Shown: positions 52,420 through 61,598, counted from the stretch's first letter. The stretch is DNA of 64,000 bases from UBA7662 sp036787895 (GCA_036787895.1 DAIQOK010000006.1:89033-153032), one strand, 5' to 3'. The notes: generated by a model from the letters alone, not told the origin. Program-made: numbers and translations.

Positions 52420-52827
52420 TTAATGTATTTGGGTGTGGATATGCAATGGCATACTCAGGATTTTGTGCACCGGACAGGCATTGGCGATGGCCAGAAGCCG
52501 TTTTCGCTGGCTGTCATCGAGCGGGCCATCCAGGTAGATGTGGCGTTGGATGGTGTTTTCGACACTATCGCGTATCAATTCGAGCTCAATGCGCACCTGC
52601 TTCAGCGGCCATTTTTTGCGCCGGGCATACATCTGTAAGGTGATGTTGGTGCAACCGCCCAAAGCCGCCAATAAAGTTTCGTTGGGTGTAGGGGCACTGT
52701 CGGTGCCGCCATCTTCCAGCGGTTCGTCTATCGCCCAGTGGTGTTGACGTGCTTCGGCGGTAACGATCCAGTCGGTTGAACTGCTGTTTACCGAGACACG
52801 GGCATTGATTTCTGGTGTGATTTCCAT
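52420..52827 (-). CDS. OsmC-family protein
   Basis: 135 residues. The central TPNETLLAALGGCTNITLQMYARRK and the C-terminal IANACPVHKIL contain the two family cysteines that act as a peroxide-reactive pair in OsmC/Ohr proteins. It may reduce organic hydroperoxides. It is part of the pirin-OsmC-CDGSH-mnmH-selD run. Confidence 0.88.
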   Translation of the reverse strand: MEITPEINARVSVNSSSTDWIVTAEARQHHWAIDEPLEDGGTDSAPTPNETLLAALGGCTNITLQMYARRKKWPLKQVRIELELIRDSVENTIQRHIYLDGPLDDSQRKRLLAIANACPVHKILSMPLHIHTQIH

Positions 52828-52853
52828 AGTTCTAACTCAATTAATTTACCAAT

Positions 52854-53564
52854 CTAATCCATCGGAACCTCAATAAGCAGAATTTCGCTATTGGCGGTGA
52901 ATTTAAATTCGATGGCACCTTCTCCTGAAATACCCAGTGCATCGCGTCGACGGAGGTCATGACCGTCGATGGTAACTTCACCTTCCAATACAAAGGCATA
53001 CACACCTTGACCAGACTGGTGGGTTTGGTAGGTTAAGTACTGACCAGCCTCAAATTTGCCTAAACTGAACCAGGCATCCTGATTTATCTGAACACCTTCC
53101 TTGCCGTTTGGACTCACTATGGTTTGCAGGCGGTTGTGCCGATCGGCGGGATCGAAGGTTTTCTGGTCGTAGCGGGGTGTGAGATTACGTACTTTTGGAA
53201 TCACCCAGATTTGCAAAAAATGGACAGGCTTGCTTGGACTGTGGTTGTACTCACTATGCTGTACCCCGGTACCTGCCGTCATAATTTGCACATCGTTTTG
53301 GCGGATAACGGTGGCATTGCCCATGCTGTCTTTGTGGGCCAAATCGCCGAGCAAAGGGATGGACACTATTTCCATATTATCATGAGGATGGGTGCCAAAA
53401 CCTTGTCCGGGTGCAACCTGGTCGTCGTTGAGTACGCGTAATAGGCCGAAGCGCGTTTTGTCGGGATCAAACCAATGTCCAAAACTGAAGCTGTGAGCAG
53501 ATTTGAGCCAGCCGAAGTCGACCTGACCTCTTTCAGCAGCAGGATGAAAAGTATAAGTTTTCAT
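52854..53564 (-). CDS. Pirin-family bicupin (YhaK-like)
   Basis: 236 residues, two cupin barrels. The N-terminal FGWLKSAHSFSFGHWFDPDKTRFG and GFGTHPHDNMEIVSIPL carry the metal-binding histidines. TAGTGVQHSEYN and LQIWVIP follow, all typical of pirins. Related YhaK/YhhW proteins act as redox sensors or quercetinases. It leads the redox/selenium gene run, and a 12-bp palindrome lies just upstream. Confidence 0.9.
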   Translation of the reverse strand: MKTYTFHPAAERGQVDFGWLKSAHSFSFGHWFDPDKTRFGLLRVLNDDQVAPGQGFGTHPHDNMEIVSIPLLGDLAHKDSMGNATVIRQNDVQIMTAGTGVQHSEYNHSPSKPVHFLQIWVIPKVRNLTPRYDQKTFDPADRHNRLQTIVSPNGKEGVQINQDAWFSLGKFEAGQYLTYQTHQSGQGVYAFVLEGEVTIDGHDLRRRDALGISGEGAIEFKFTANSEILLIEVPMD

Positions 53565-53571
53565 GATATTG

Positions 53572-53583
53572 ATGTTTAAACAT
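53572..53583 (-). promoter_or_regulatory. Palindrome upstream of the pirin gene
   Basis: ATGTTTAAACAT is a perfect 12-bp palindrome, 8 bases upstream of the pirin ATG. It could be an operator for the pirin-selD run, but it is short and AT-rich. Confidence 0.35.
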
Positions 53584-53618
53584 TAAACTGCAATGCCAAT
53601 CTGAAAGTTCCACTGTAT

Positions 53619-54494
53619 TTAGTTTTGGAGGCGCTGTTTAAATGCCGCCGTCCGGGATCGGGCTACCGGCAATAAAACGGGGACCTCACGCAATTGAATA
53701 CGATAGCCTTGTGGTGAACCCTGAATATGCAAAAGCTGTTTGAAATTAATGAGGTAGGAGCGATGGCAGCGGAAAATGGCATCAAATGGCGCCAGTTTTT
53801 CCACGATTTCTTGCAAGGTATTTCGTAATAGTTTTTTTCGCAGTTGGTTGTTTTCGAGATAAAACACCTCTACATAATTTTCGGCAGCAGCGATGTAGAG
53901 CAATTGTTCCAGTTCGAGATGTAGCTTTTCCTTGCCTTCTTCGTCGGTGATGGTAAGTTTAGCTGCTGTATCAGCATCGGGTTTTTGCTGTTGTTGCAGC
54001 AACTGGCTGTCTAATTTTTCGGCTTCGGTAAGGGTTTGTTTGAGGGTACGGATGTAGGTCCAGGCAATGATGCCGGACACCGGGAATATACCAACGGCAG
54101 CTGTTATGACGAGACTGTAGCCCAGATTTACCATCGAAATTTCGCTTAGTCCTGTAAGTAGGGTATACAGCCAATTTCCGGCAGCAATTACAAGTATGAT
54201 GGAGAGGGTTGCCCCAAATTCTTTGCCAATGGTCCATTGATCTTCATCGTAAAATCCAGGTTTGAGCCAGGGAAGTCCGAAGTAAAATATCCAAATCACC
54301 ACGGCAGTTACGCCGCCAAAGCCCAGAAAATGATGGCTTTGTTCTAGCGGTAATCTTTCTAAACCATAGGGTCGAAAGATGAATAAAAAGAGGCTGATGA
54401 AGAGACTGATGGTAACGAGCATCCGCCATTTCAGCCGACTTTCCTGAATGGTTGGATAGGGTTTTTTCAGCTGGGCGAGTAGATCGTGTATCAT
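53619..54494 (-). CDS. Membrane-anchored LytTR DNA-binding protein (paralogue)
   Basis: 291 residues, four predicted membrane helices then a LytTR domain (about 190-290) with NYVEVFYLENNQLRKKLLRNT and RCHRSYLINFKQ. The N-terminal KPYPTIQESRLKWRM and FLFIFRPYGL segments parallel those of the protein at 25739, so the two are paralogues. Its start is 30 bases after the acetolactate-decarboxylase-like gene, placing it at the end of that operon. Confidence 0.82.
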   Translation of the reverse strand: MIHDLLAQLKKPYPTIQESRLKWRMLVTISLFISLFLFIFRPYGLERLPLEQSHHFLGFGGVTAVVIWIFYFGLPWLKPGFYDEDQWTIGKEFGATLSIILVIAAGNWLYTLLTGLSEISMVNLGYSLVITAAVGIFPVSGIIAWTYIRTLKQTLTEAEKLDSQLLQQQQKPDADTAAKLTITDEEGKEKLHLELEQLLYIAAAENYVEVFYLENNQLRKKLLRNTLQEIVEKLAPFDAIFRCHRSYLINFKQLLHIQGSPQGYRIQLREVPVLLPVARSRTAAFKQRLQN

Positions 54495-54524
54495 GACAAA
54501 ATGCAGCTGTAAACTTAGGTAAAT

Positions 54525-55241
54525 TTAGGGCCCAACTGCTTCGGCTTGGTCACTACCGATGCAGAGCCGGATTTTTTTGCTGCGTATGCCGTCAATATGC
54601 GCGGCTAAGGGTTGGCGGGTATCGAGCAAATGCATGTGCAGGCGGGTGCTGTGGTGGGTGTAAATGGCGGCATGTTTGGGCGAATAAAAGCCAATGATGC
54701 GCGCTGCTTTAAGTTTACGCCGGCCATGCAAACCGGCAGTTTTATGTTTTTCGTGGGTGTGTAAGCTGTCGCCTGCCGGCCAGTCGATTACATGCCAGTC
54801 GATTTCGGCCTTACCTTCCAGCCAAAAGGGGAAAGGTTCGTCTGTATCAACACCCACAGCCTGGGCAAATGCGATGATGGCGGTTTGTAGATCGGCTTCA
54901 GACTTAAAACTTAACAGCGTATCGCGACCAAAACATGAGCTCATGCTGCTCCAAACCAGTAAGGCGGCCGTTCCGGTTCCGGTTTTTTCTGTAAATAATC
55001 GGCCATTTTCTACCCTGGAATGCCAGGCTTCTCCATCCCAAATCACCCATTCGCCTTGTAAACCGGTGGCCGCACCCAGGCCATAAACTGCTTTTTGAAC
55101 GATAGTATCTATGGCAACTTTAGCACTCAAATCGCCTTGGTGCATGATGTTGCGTAAGGCACCACCGAATTGGACTGCACTTTGTGCATGGACAAACCGG
55201 GCACCATAAAACACAAAAAAAAATAGTAAAAGTTTGCTCAT
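54525..55241 (-). CDS. Acetolactate decarboxylase-like exported protein
   Basis: 238 residues with a signal peptide ending VHAQ. The body matches the acetolactate decarboxylase (AlsD/BudA) fold: GEWVIWDGEAWHSR, ARIIGFYSPKHAAIY and the zinc-ligand pattern LHMHLLD then AAHIDG (His-x-His and a third His 11 residues on). True enzymes make acetoin from acetolactate. No acetolactate synthase gene is nearby and export is unusual, so the substrate is unproven. It starts in the stop of the Ppx gene (ATGA). Confidence 0.75.
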   Translation of the reverse strand: MSKLLLFFFVFYGARFVHAQSAVQFGGALRNIMHQGDLSAKVAIDTIVQKAVYGLGAATGLQGEWVIWDGEAWHSRVENGRLFTEKTGTGTAALLVWSSMSSCFGRDTLLSFKSEADLQTAIIAFAQAVGVDTDEPFPFWLEGKAEIDWHVIDWPAGDSLHTHEKHKTAGLHGRRKLKAARIIGFYSPKHAAIYTHHSTRLHMHLLDTRQPLAAHIDGIRSKKIRLCIGSDQAEAVGP

Positions 55242-56152
55242 AAACCTGAAAATAAAACCCCTTCACGAAGGGAATAACGGCTGCAAACGATGTTTTCGGT
55301 TTTGAGTCGGTCGGCGAGCAGCCGGATAAGTATGATGGCAAAAACGATCATATCTACCCGTATGGGAGCCATGCCAGGGAATGCTTGCCGCTCACTCCGG
55401 TCGGCGAGCATTAATTGGTTGTAGAGTCGGTTAAAATCGTCGCGGTCGAGGGCCCAGCTGTGGCTGTGACTCCACACATACAATTGGTTTTTATGGTGGG
55501 CATCCATTTCCGACAGCGTATCAAAGGAGCCTGAAGAGCCTACCAATTGTCGGATATCGTATTTGTCGATAGCAGCGAAAACAGGATGAATTTTTTCGCG
55601 CAGCCAGGTGTCGACATTAGCAATATTGGCCGCTTCGATGGGGTCGCTGAGTGGGAACAATTCGTTGATGCGAGCCATCCCGATTTCGATGCTTTGTTCC
55701 CAGATCAGTTGGCGATCGGTGCAAATGATGAATTCCACGCTGCCGCCACCAATATCGATGAGCAGTTGGGGTAGGTTTTCGAGTGCACCGGAATGTTTAA
55801 CGCCCGCCCAGATGAGGCGGGCTTCTTCCCGGCCACTGATAATTTTCAAGTCGAGCTGGTGGTTTTCGCGTATTTTATCCTGGAATTGAAGGCTATTTTT
55901 TGCATTTCGGAGCGCAGAAGTGCCAATCGCCTGTATGGTGTGGGCGCCATGCGACCTGGCCCGTTCGTATAGGTCGGCGAAGGCGGTGAGTCCACGTTCA
56001 AAGGCAGCCGGTCCAATTTCGCCGGCTAACATGCCATCTTTACCCAAGCCCACCGCAATACTGCTGTGGTGTACGATGCGACGGGCGTGGCCATTTGCTT
56101 CGCCCACCACCAGGTTAAACGTATTGGTGCCTAAATCGATAACCGCTATCAT
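55238..56152 (-). CDS. Ppx/GppA phosphatase-family protein
   Basis: 304 residues from the ATG at 56152 (MIAVIDLGTNTFNL), which overlaps the permease stop; the open frame begins six codons earlier. ASKHA motifs: DLGTNTFNL, GTSALRNAKN, SGREEARLIWAG and LLIDIGGGSVEF. The protein lacks the C-terminal HD-like region of E. coli GppA, as is common in short Bacteroidota members. It hydrolyses polyphosphate or pppGpp. It is coupled by four-base overlaps to both neighbours. Confidence 0.9.
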   Translation of the reverse strand: MIAVIDLGTNTFNLVVGEANGHARRIVHHSSIAVGLGKDGMLAGEIGPAAFERGLTAFADLYERARSHGAHTIQAIGTSALRNAKNSLQFQDKIRENHQLDLKIISGREEARLIWAGVKHSGALENLPQLLIDIGGGSVEFIICTDRQLIWEQSIEIGMARINELFPLSDPIEAANIANVDTWLREKIHPVFAAIDKYDIRQLVGSSGSFDTLSEMDAHHKNQLYVWSHSHSWALDRDDFNRLYNQLMLADRSERQAFPGMAPIRVDMIVFAIILIRLLADRLKTENIVCSRYSLREGVLFSGL

Positions 56153-57474
56153 CCGCGATAAAACAGCCATTTGCTGAGCTCGCGCAGCGTGACTTTTTTG
56201 CCATACATCAATACACCCACCCGATAAATACGTGCAGCCAGCCAGGCAGTAGCGAAAAAGCCACCCACCAATAAGCTCATCGATAAGACGATCTCCCAGA
56301 GTGGCACGCCAAAGGGCAGGCGGACCAACATCACAATGGGCGAGGTGAGCGGAATCATGCTAAACCAAAAAGCAATGCTCGACCCCGGATTTTGAATCAC
56401 CATCTGGGCAACAATAATGGCGATGATGATGGGTATGGTTACCGGAAAAAGAATCTGTTGAGAGTCGGCCTCATTATCTACAGCCGAGCCGATGGCTGCA
56501 AATAAGGAGGCATAAAGCAGGTAACCTGCGAGGAAATAAAACAGGAACATGCCAATCATAAAGGGCAGATTTACCGTTTCGAGTTCTTCCATAAGGTTGA
56601 AGCTCATGGCTTCTTCTTCTACCGCCTCGGCAATTTCGGGCTGACCGGCAGCACTGGCTTCCACCCGGCTTTTCACCAGGTCTTTTTGCTGGTCTTTGCT
56701 GATGAAACTCGATGCTGCCGTGACTATGCCAAAGGTGAGAATGATCCACAGAATAAACTGAAACAAACCCACTGCGGCTATGCCGATGATTTTTCCGAGC
56801 ATCATCTGAAAAGGACGCACCGAGGAAATGATGACTTCCATCACCCGGCTCGACTTTTCTTCAACCACGCCACGCAAAACCATCATGCCATAAATAAAAA
56901 TGAAAATGTACATGATGAAAGCACCCACGAAGCCAATGCCGGTGGCAGCACCGGTGCTGCTATTGACCTCTCCCCCTGATTCGGTGAGTTTTCGGGTTAT
57001 CAGACTCACATCGGCCTGGAGTGAGTCGATATAACTTTGCCGCAACCCTGACGATTCCAGCTTTAGGTTCTCGATACGCTGATTGATCGTACGTTCAACC
57101 GTCCGTTTGGCTGAGGCACCCATTGGGCTGTTGCTGAAATAGGTAAAACCTTCGGCTTTGTAGAGGTCGAGTTCGGCAGGAATGATGAGTACACCGGTAT
57201 TGTCGGTCGACCGGGCGGAGTCTTTGTAGTTTTCGCCATTGCCTTCTACTTCGATGAAACTGAGGCCTTTTTCTGATTTAAATTGGCCAGCAAAGATGCC
57301 CGAATTGTCGGCGACCCAGATTTTCTGCTTGTCTTCGCTGTACATGGCGATGAGTACCGGTATGATAAACATCAGCGACATAAGGACAGGTCCCAGTAGG
57401 GTGAAAATTACAAACTGCTTGCTTTTTACGCGGGTCATGAACTCGCGTTCGATGATAATACCAACTTTGCTCAT
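56149..57474 (-). CDS. ABC-2 type transporter permease (NatB-like)
   Basis: 441 residues, one N-terminal helix (about 22-44), a large extracytoplasmic domain (45-185), then five to six helices. RGVVEEKSSRVMEVIISSVRPFQMMLGKIIG is the hallmark of the NatB/YhaP permeases. It overlaps the ATPase gene by four bases. NatAB systems export sodium in some species; the cargo here is unknown. Confidence 0.9.
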   Translation of the reverse strand: MSKVGIIIEREFMTRVKSKQFVIFTLLGPVLMSLMFIIPVLIAMYSEDKQKIWVADNSGIFAGQFKSEKGLSFIEVEGNGENYKDSARSTDNTGVLIIPAELDLYKAEGFTYFSNSPMGASAKRTVERTINQRIENLKLESSGLRQSYIDSLQADVSLITRKLTESGGEVNSSTGAATGIGFVGAFIMYIFIFIYGMMVLRGVVEEKSSRVMEVIISSVRPFQMMLGKIIGIAAVGLFQFILWIILTFGIVTAASSFISKDQQKDLVKSRVEASAAGQPEIAEAVEEEAMSFNLMEELETVNLPFMIGMFLFYFLAGYLLYASLFAAIGSAVDNEADSQQILFPVTIPIIIAIIVAQMVIQNPGSSIAFWFSMIPLTSPIVMLVRLPFGVPLWEIVLSMSLLVGGFFATAWLAARIYRVGVLMYGKKVTLRELSKWLFYRG

Positions 57475-58376
57475 GCCTGTGCAGTTTTAACGGTGCGGAT
57501 GAAAATTTCATTGAAGGAAGGGATCTCTTCCTCGAAGTTGTGGATGCGTATATGGGGCAGTAGCTGGGCGAGGAGGTCGTTGGAGCTGCCTTGGTTGAGT
57601 TGTATGCGTGCTTCCTGCCAATCGCGGCCTGTCTGCTCACTAATGAGTTCGTAGCCAGTAGCTAAGGCGGGTAAACTTCCTTCAAAGCCCAATTTGAAGG
57701 TATTGGTGCTGAATTGTTTTTTGATGTCGCGGGTAGCGCCGTTGAGTACCACTTTCGACTTATTAATCAACGCCACATGATCGCAGAGTTCTTCAACCGA
57801 TTCCATGCGGTGGGTAGAAAAGATGATGGTAGCACCGCGTGCTTTCATACCAAGAATTTCCTGCTTCAGCATTTCGGCATTGATCGGGTCGAAGCCCGAG
57901 AAGGGTTCATCGAGTATGATGAGCTCCGGTTCATGCAAAACCGTACAGATAAACTGAACTTTCTGCTGCATGCCTTTGCTGAGTTCTTCCACTTTTTTAT
58001 TCCACCAGGGCTGGAGTTCAAATTTTTCGAACCACTGCTTGATGCGTTTGTTGGCTTCGGCGCGCGACAGCCCTTTTAGTCGGGCGAGGTAGAGGGCCTG
58101 CTCACCGATTTTCATCTTTTTGTACAAACCACGTTCTTCAGGCAGGTAACCAATGCGATGAACGTCATCTGCCTTCAACACTTGACCCTGTAGCAGTATA
58201 CGGCCTTCGTCGGGCATGGTGATTTGGTTGATGATGCGGATGAGGGAGGTTTTTCCGGCGCCATTCGGGCCGAGCAGACCAAAAATCTGGCCTTGTGGAA
58301 CTTCCAGGCTAACCCCGCTAAGGGCGGTATGCTGCTGGTAGCGTTTTACCACATTTTGGATAGACAATAAACTCAT
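57471..58376 (-). CDS. ABC transporter ATP-binding protein (NatA-like)
   Basis: 301 residues. Walker A GPNGAGKTSLI, the Q-loop region, signature LSKGMQQKVQF, Walker B LIILDEPFSGFD and H-loop STHRMESVEE are all intact. A C-terminal extension (about 215-301) is typical of ABC-2 exporters. It begins a run of genes coupled by overlaps to the permease, Ppx and decarboxylase genes. A TATATTTG -7 box lies 22 bases upstream. Confidence 0.92.
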   Translation of the reverse strand: MSLLSIQNVVKRYQQHTALSGVSLEVPQGQIFGLLGPNGAGKTSLIRIINQITMPDEGRILLQGQVLKADDVHRIGYLPEERGLYKKMKIGEQALYLARLKGLSRAEANKRIKQWFEKFELQPWWNKKVEELSKGMQQKVQFICTVLHEPELIILDEPFSGFDPINAEMLKQEILGMKARGATIIFSTHRMESVEELCDHVALINKSKVVLNGATRDIKKQFSTNTFKLGFEGSLPALATGYELISEQTGRDWQEARIQLNQGSSNDLLAQLLPHIRIHNFEEEIPSFNEIFIRTVKTAQA

Positions 58377-58397
58377 GGTAGGGTTGGGCTAACCCGA

Positions 58398-58405
58398 CAA
58401 ATATA
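58398..58405 (-). promoter_or_regulatory. Candidate -7 box for the ABC-Ppx operon
   Basis: TATATTTG on the minus strand is an exact TAnnTTTG match, with TTTC 16 bases further upstream. GGGTT-AGCCC-AACCC could form a small hairpin in the leader. Confidence 0.5.
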
Positions 58406-58497
58406 AAAGAGTGAAATTGCCGAAAGGTTAAAAAAAACATAAAATCAAACAGGAATATTTCGACTGATATTTCGGCTATATACTTATTTTGGGGGCG

Positions 58498-60501
58498 ATG
58501 AAGCTGGCTAATCTGATGGCGTTTTCTATCGCCCTGCTCTTGAGTGTTTTTTTGTTGGGTTGTTCGGAAACCGCCCGTAATAAACCATTGGTGGAAGGTG
58601 TACGGCTTCGTTATGATAGTTTACAACAAATTGGGCTGAACCTGATTTCGGCCAGAGACAGTCAGCAATTTATCCCTTTTCTCGATTCGGCCAACCGCTT
58701 GGCTGCGGCTGAGAAGTCGGAATTTCTGGAGATGCGTTTACTGCAGTTAAAGCAGATTTATCTTGAAAAATTTGGTCGGCAGGAGGAAGCTTATGCGGTG
58801 GTTGAACAGGTAGTTTTGGCCACAGAAGACAAACCTGCGCTGCGGGAAATTCAAGTGGAGGCCTTATATAATAAAGGCAACCTGGCATTTCAGCTGGGCC
58901 AATATCAAACCGCATTTCAGGCTTATTTTAACGCCCGCAAGCTTATTGCCGATCCCGATTCATGCGATTTGGCTTATTATGACTACAGCTTGGGCATGGT
59001 GGCTTACCGACAAAAAAATTTTCGGGCGGCATTGGAATTTTTTCAGCGAGCCGACTTGAATTATGCCCAATGCAAGGTTAATTATGCCAATAATTTTCGG
59101 CGACAAGAGATTAAAAGTAATATCGGCCTATGTTATATCAATTTGAATCAGCCCGATTCGGCGATATACTGGTATATACAAGCTCGCAATAAATTATACC
59201 ATACCCGTGTCAAGTCGGAAGCCGAAAAAAGAATGCACAAAATAGCGTTGGCGGTTGTATCCGGTAATATTGGTGTGGCTTATGCCCGGCAGGGTGAGCT
59301 AGAAAAAGCCAAAGCCGCAATTCAGGAAGAAATACGCGTGAATTTGTTGCCAGGGAATGACCGCGGGCACTTAGTTTACAGTGTTAATGAGCTTTGTGAA
59401 GTATTGCTACAGCAACAGAAGCTGGATGAAATGTATGCGTATTTACGTTTACTCGACAGCTTGCCGGAATTGCGGGCTGCCAATTTTCCTTCTTATCGTT
59501 TTTATCATCACCTGGCGCAATACCATATCCGCAAAGGAAATAATGCATACGCGGTATTGTTTGTCGACAGTTTTTTGCAGAAGTATGAGGTGATGCGCAA
59601 AGAAGACCGGGATTTGTTCCGTACCGACCTCGACCGCAGCATGCGCATCCTAGAGAGCGAGTATCAGCTCAAACAAGCCAAACATGCTGCCGAAATTACA
59701 GGTCAGCGAACCACCTATTTTTTATTATTGTTATTGGGTCTTGTACTCCTTACCGGCGTTTTTTGGTATGCCTGGCAGGTCAGCCGACGGAGCAATCAGG
59801 CCCTAACCCAACTGAACCGTGAAAAAGATAAAATGTTACGGGTGGTGGCCCACGATTTACGCAATCCCATTGCAGCCATTTACAGCCTGAGTGAGCTGAA
59901 TCTGCCCGAGGATGCTGGCAGTGTTCTTAACGAAGATTGGCGGTTAGTTCGCCAGGCCAGTGCCGGGGCATTGGATCTTATTCAGGAAATGTTGGTTGCT
60001 ACTGAACTCAAAGAGCTACACACGCAGCAAGGCCTGGAAGAAGTTTCAATCAACCAACTTTGCTCGGATACGGCACGTTTAATTCAGTACCGGGCCGACG
60101 AAAAGCAAGTGAAACTGAAATTTATTCCGCTTACTGCGGATATAATAGTTAAAGTAGCTGCTGAACGAATGCGGCGAGCCATTACCAACTTGCTTACCAA
60201 TGCCATCAAATTCAGCACTTCCGGCAGTACGGTTTGCTTGCAGGTAGAGCGCAACGAAAAGGGCGTTTTGATTTCGGTTCAGGATAAGGGAATCGGCATA
60301 CCGGAGTCGTATCGCGACAAAATTTTCCAGAGTTTCACCAGTGTACGGCGTAATGGCACCAAGGGAGAGCTGGCTTATGGCTTAGGCTTATCGATTGTAA
60401 AGGAAATCGTAGAATCGCAAGGGGGCCAAATCTGGTACATTAGCACCGAGGGGCAGGGGTCAACATTTTATATACAGTTACCCATTGTTTCCCGGACTTA
60501 A
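58498..60501 (+). CDS. TPR sensor histidine kinase, lipoprotein-type signal
   Basis: 667 residues from the ATG at 58498; the open frame's TTG three codons earlier is less likely. Signal with lipobox VFLLGC near residue 22, TPR region (about 60-390), one membrane helix (about 407-427), HisKA with VVAHDLRNPIAA (His452) and HATPase with NLLTNAIKFS, DKGIGIP and GLGLSIVKEI. It is a hybrid of lipoprotein signal and transmembrane helix, so the N terminus may be outer-leaflet anchored. No response regulator adjoins it. Confidence 0.88.
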   Translation: MKLANLMAFSIALLLSVFLLGCSETARNKPLVEGVRLRYDSLQQIGLNLISARDSQQFIPFLDSANRLAAAEKSEFLEMRLLQLKQIYLEKFGRQEEAYAVVEQVVLATEDKPALREIQVEALYNKGNLAFQLGQYQTAFQAYFNARKLIADPDSCDLAYYDYSLGMVAYRQKNFRAALEFFQRADLNYAQCKVNYANNFRRQEIKSNIGLCYINLNQPDSAIYWYIQARNKLYHTRVKSEAEKRMHKIALAVVSGNIGVAYARQGELEKAKAAIQEEIRVNLLPGNDRGHLVYSVNELCEVLLQQQKLDEMYAYLRLLDSLPELRAANFPSYRFYHHLAQYHIRKGNNAYAVLFVDSFLQKYEVMRKEDRDLFRTDLDRSMRILESEYQLKQAKHAAEITGQRTTYFLLLLLGLVLLTGVFWYAWQVSRRSNQALTQLNREKDKMLRVVAHDLRNPIAAIYSLSELNLPEDAGSVLNEDWRLVRQASAGALDLIQEMLVATELKELHTQQGLEEVSINQLCSDTARLIQYRADEKQVKLKFIPLTADIIVKVAAERMRRAITNLLTNAIKFSTSGSTVCLQVERNEKGVLISVQDKGIGIPESYRDKIFQSFTSVRRNGTKGELAYGLGLSIVKEIVESQGGQIWYISTEGQGSTFYIQLPIVSRT

Positions 60502-60522
60502 ATCCTGAGCGAAAGGCCTTGT

Positions 60523-61305
60523 TCAGAGCTTGAAGGTGGCGTTCTTTTTATGCTTACGTCTGCGGATGAAAAGAACAATAAAAATGAGTATTCCTACCAG
60601 CACAAAAGGCCAGAGGTAAATCAGGAGCAATAAAAATTGCAATAGGTTGTGCCAGCCTTTTTGCCAGCCGCCTTTAATTTTGCTGCCAAATCTGCTGCTC
60701 AAACTCAGTTTTTCGTAGACCGTAAGTTGCAAAGTGGCATAGCTGATATTATCGTCGAGTTGTTTGAGGCCAGCTTCATAGCCTTCGATTTCGGCCCTTA
60801 ACATATTCAGCTGCTGCTCAATGGCGAGTACATCCGACATATTTTTAGCCTGATTAAGCAATTGGAGATACCGTTCTTCCAGCGCTTTTTTGTTCGCTGC
60901 TCGTTTTTCCAGATCCACATATTCCTCACTCACATCCTGGCGGTTAATTCCCTTGTCGTCGATATGAATGGCTGTACTGCTTAAACGGTCCTGCAAAGTT
61001 TGAAACTGCTGAACCGGGGTGCGAATGGTCATATTGAGCTGGTTGCGGTCTTCACTTCTGAAGCTGGATTCCTGCTCGATAAAACCGCCTAAGGCATCCA
61101 CCAACCGTATGGTTTCTTCGCGTGTTTGTTTGATGGAAGCAACTTCCAGACTCAGGTGACCACTGACGATGATTTTGTGAAAACTTTTGCTCCGTTGGTC
61201 CATAGGAGCCATGCCGCTTTCACTCGACATATAAACAGGCGATGGCGCATTGTTTTGATTGCAGGCTGCTGTAAACATCAGCAGCAATAAGAGGTATTTT
61301 GGCAT
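60523..61305 (-). CDS. DUF4349 lipoprotein
   Basis: 260 residues: lipobox FTAAC (Cys15), the DUF4349 domain (VSGHLSLEVASIKQTREE, then LDDNISYATLQLTVYEK), a coiled coil (about 145-185), a C-terminal membrane helix (LLLLIYLWPFVLVGILIFIVLFI) and a basic tail RRRKHKK. Lipid anchor and C-terminal helix together suggest it spans the periplasm side of the inner membrane. Its function is unknown. It converges with the histidine kinase gene. Confidence 0.85.
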   Translation of the reverse strand: MPKYLLLLLMFTAACNQNNAPSPVYMSSESGMAPMDQRSKSFHKIIVSGHLSLEVASIKQTREETIRLVDALGGFIEQESSFRSEDRNQLNMTIRTPVQQFQTLQDRLSSTAIHIDDKGINRQDVSEEYVDLEKRAANKKALEERYLQLLNQAKNMSDVLAIEQQLNMLRAEIEGYEAGLKQLDDNISYATLQLTVYEKLSLSSRFGSKIKGGWQKGWHNLLQFLLLLIYLWPFVLVGILIFIVLFIRRRKHKKNATFKL

Positions 61306-61590
61306 GAGGAGTTAGGTATGTCCAGTTGAGAAAAAAACAGACAACCGGTCATCTGGAAGAGCTGAAGATAAACTTTCCCAGGCGAACAGTTGAGCGGTGA
61401 TTTCCTACGATTGTAAATATATTACTTTGGTTGATTATAGTATACTGGCCCGATTATTCGCAAAGCTGTTGAAAGCTATGCCCTAGCGTGCAGCTATGCT
61501 AGTTTGCTGCTTCTCGACCGCGTTAATTTTGATTGGCAAAAGTGTCGGTTATAGCGAAGATTTAACATAACTTTTGTCGAAGCAATGCTC
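61306..61590. other. Intergenic region, no gene seen
   Basis: About 285 bases between divergent genes. A TTACTTTG element occurs near 61422 but no gene follows at once. AGCTATGCCCTAGC and AGCTATGCTAG (about 61477-61501) form a short imperfect direct repeat. Nothing else was recognised. Confidence 0.4.
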
Positions 61591-61598
61591 TAAATTTG
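61591..61598 (+). promoter_or_regulatory. Candidate -7 box for the patatin gene
   Basis: TAAATTTG, exact TAnnTTTG match, 15 bases before the ATG at 61614. The nearest TTTG upstream is only 14 bases away, shorter than the usual spacing. Confidence 0.5.
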
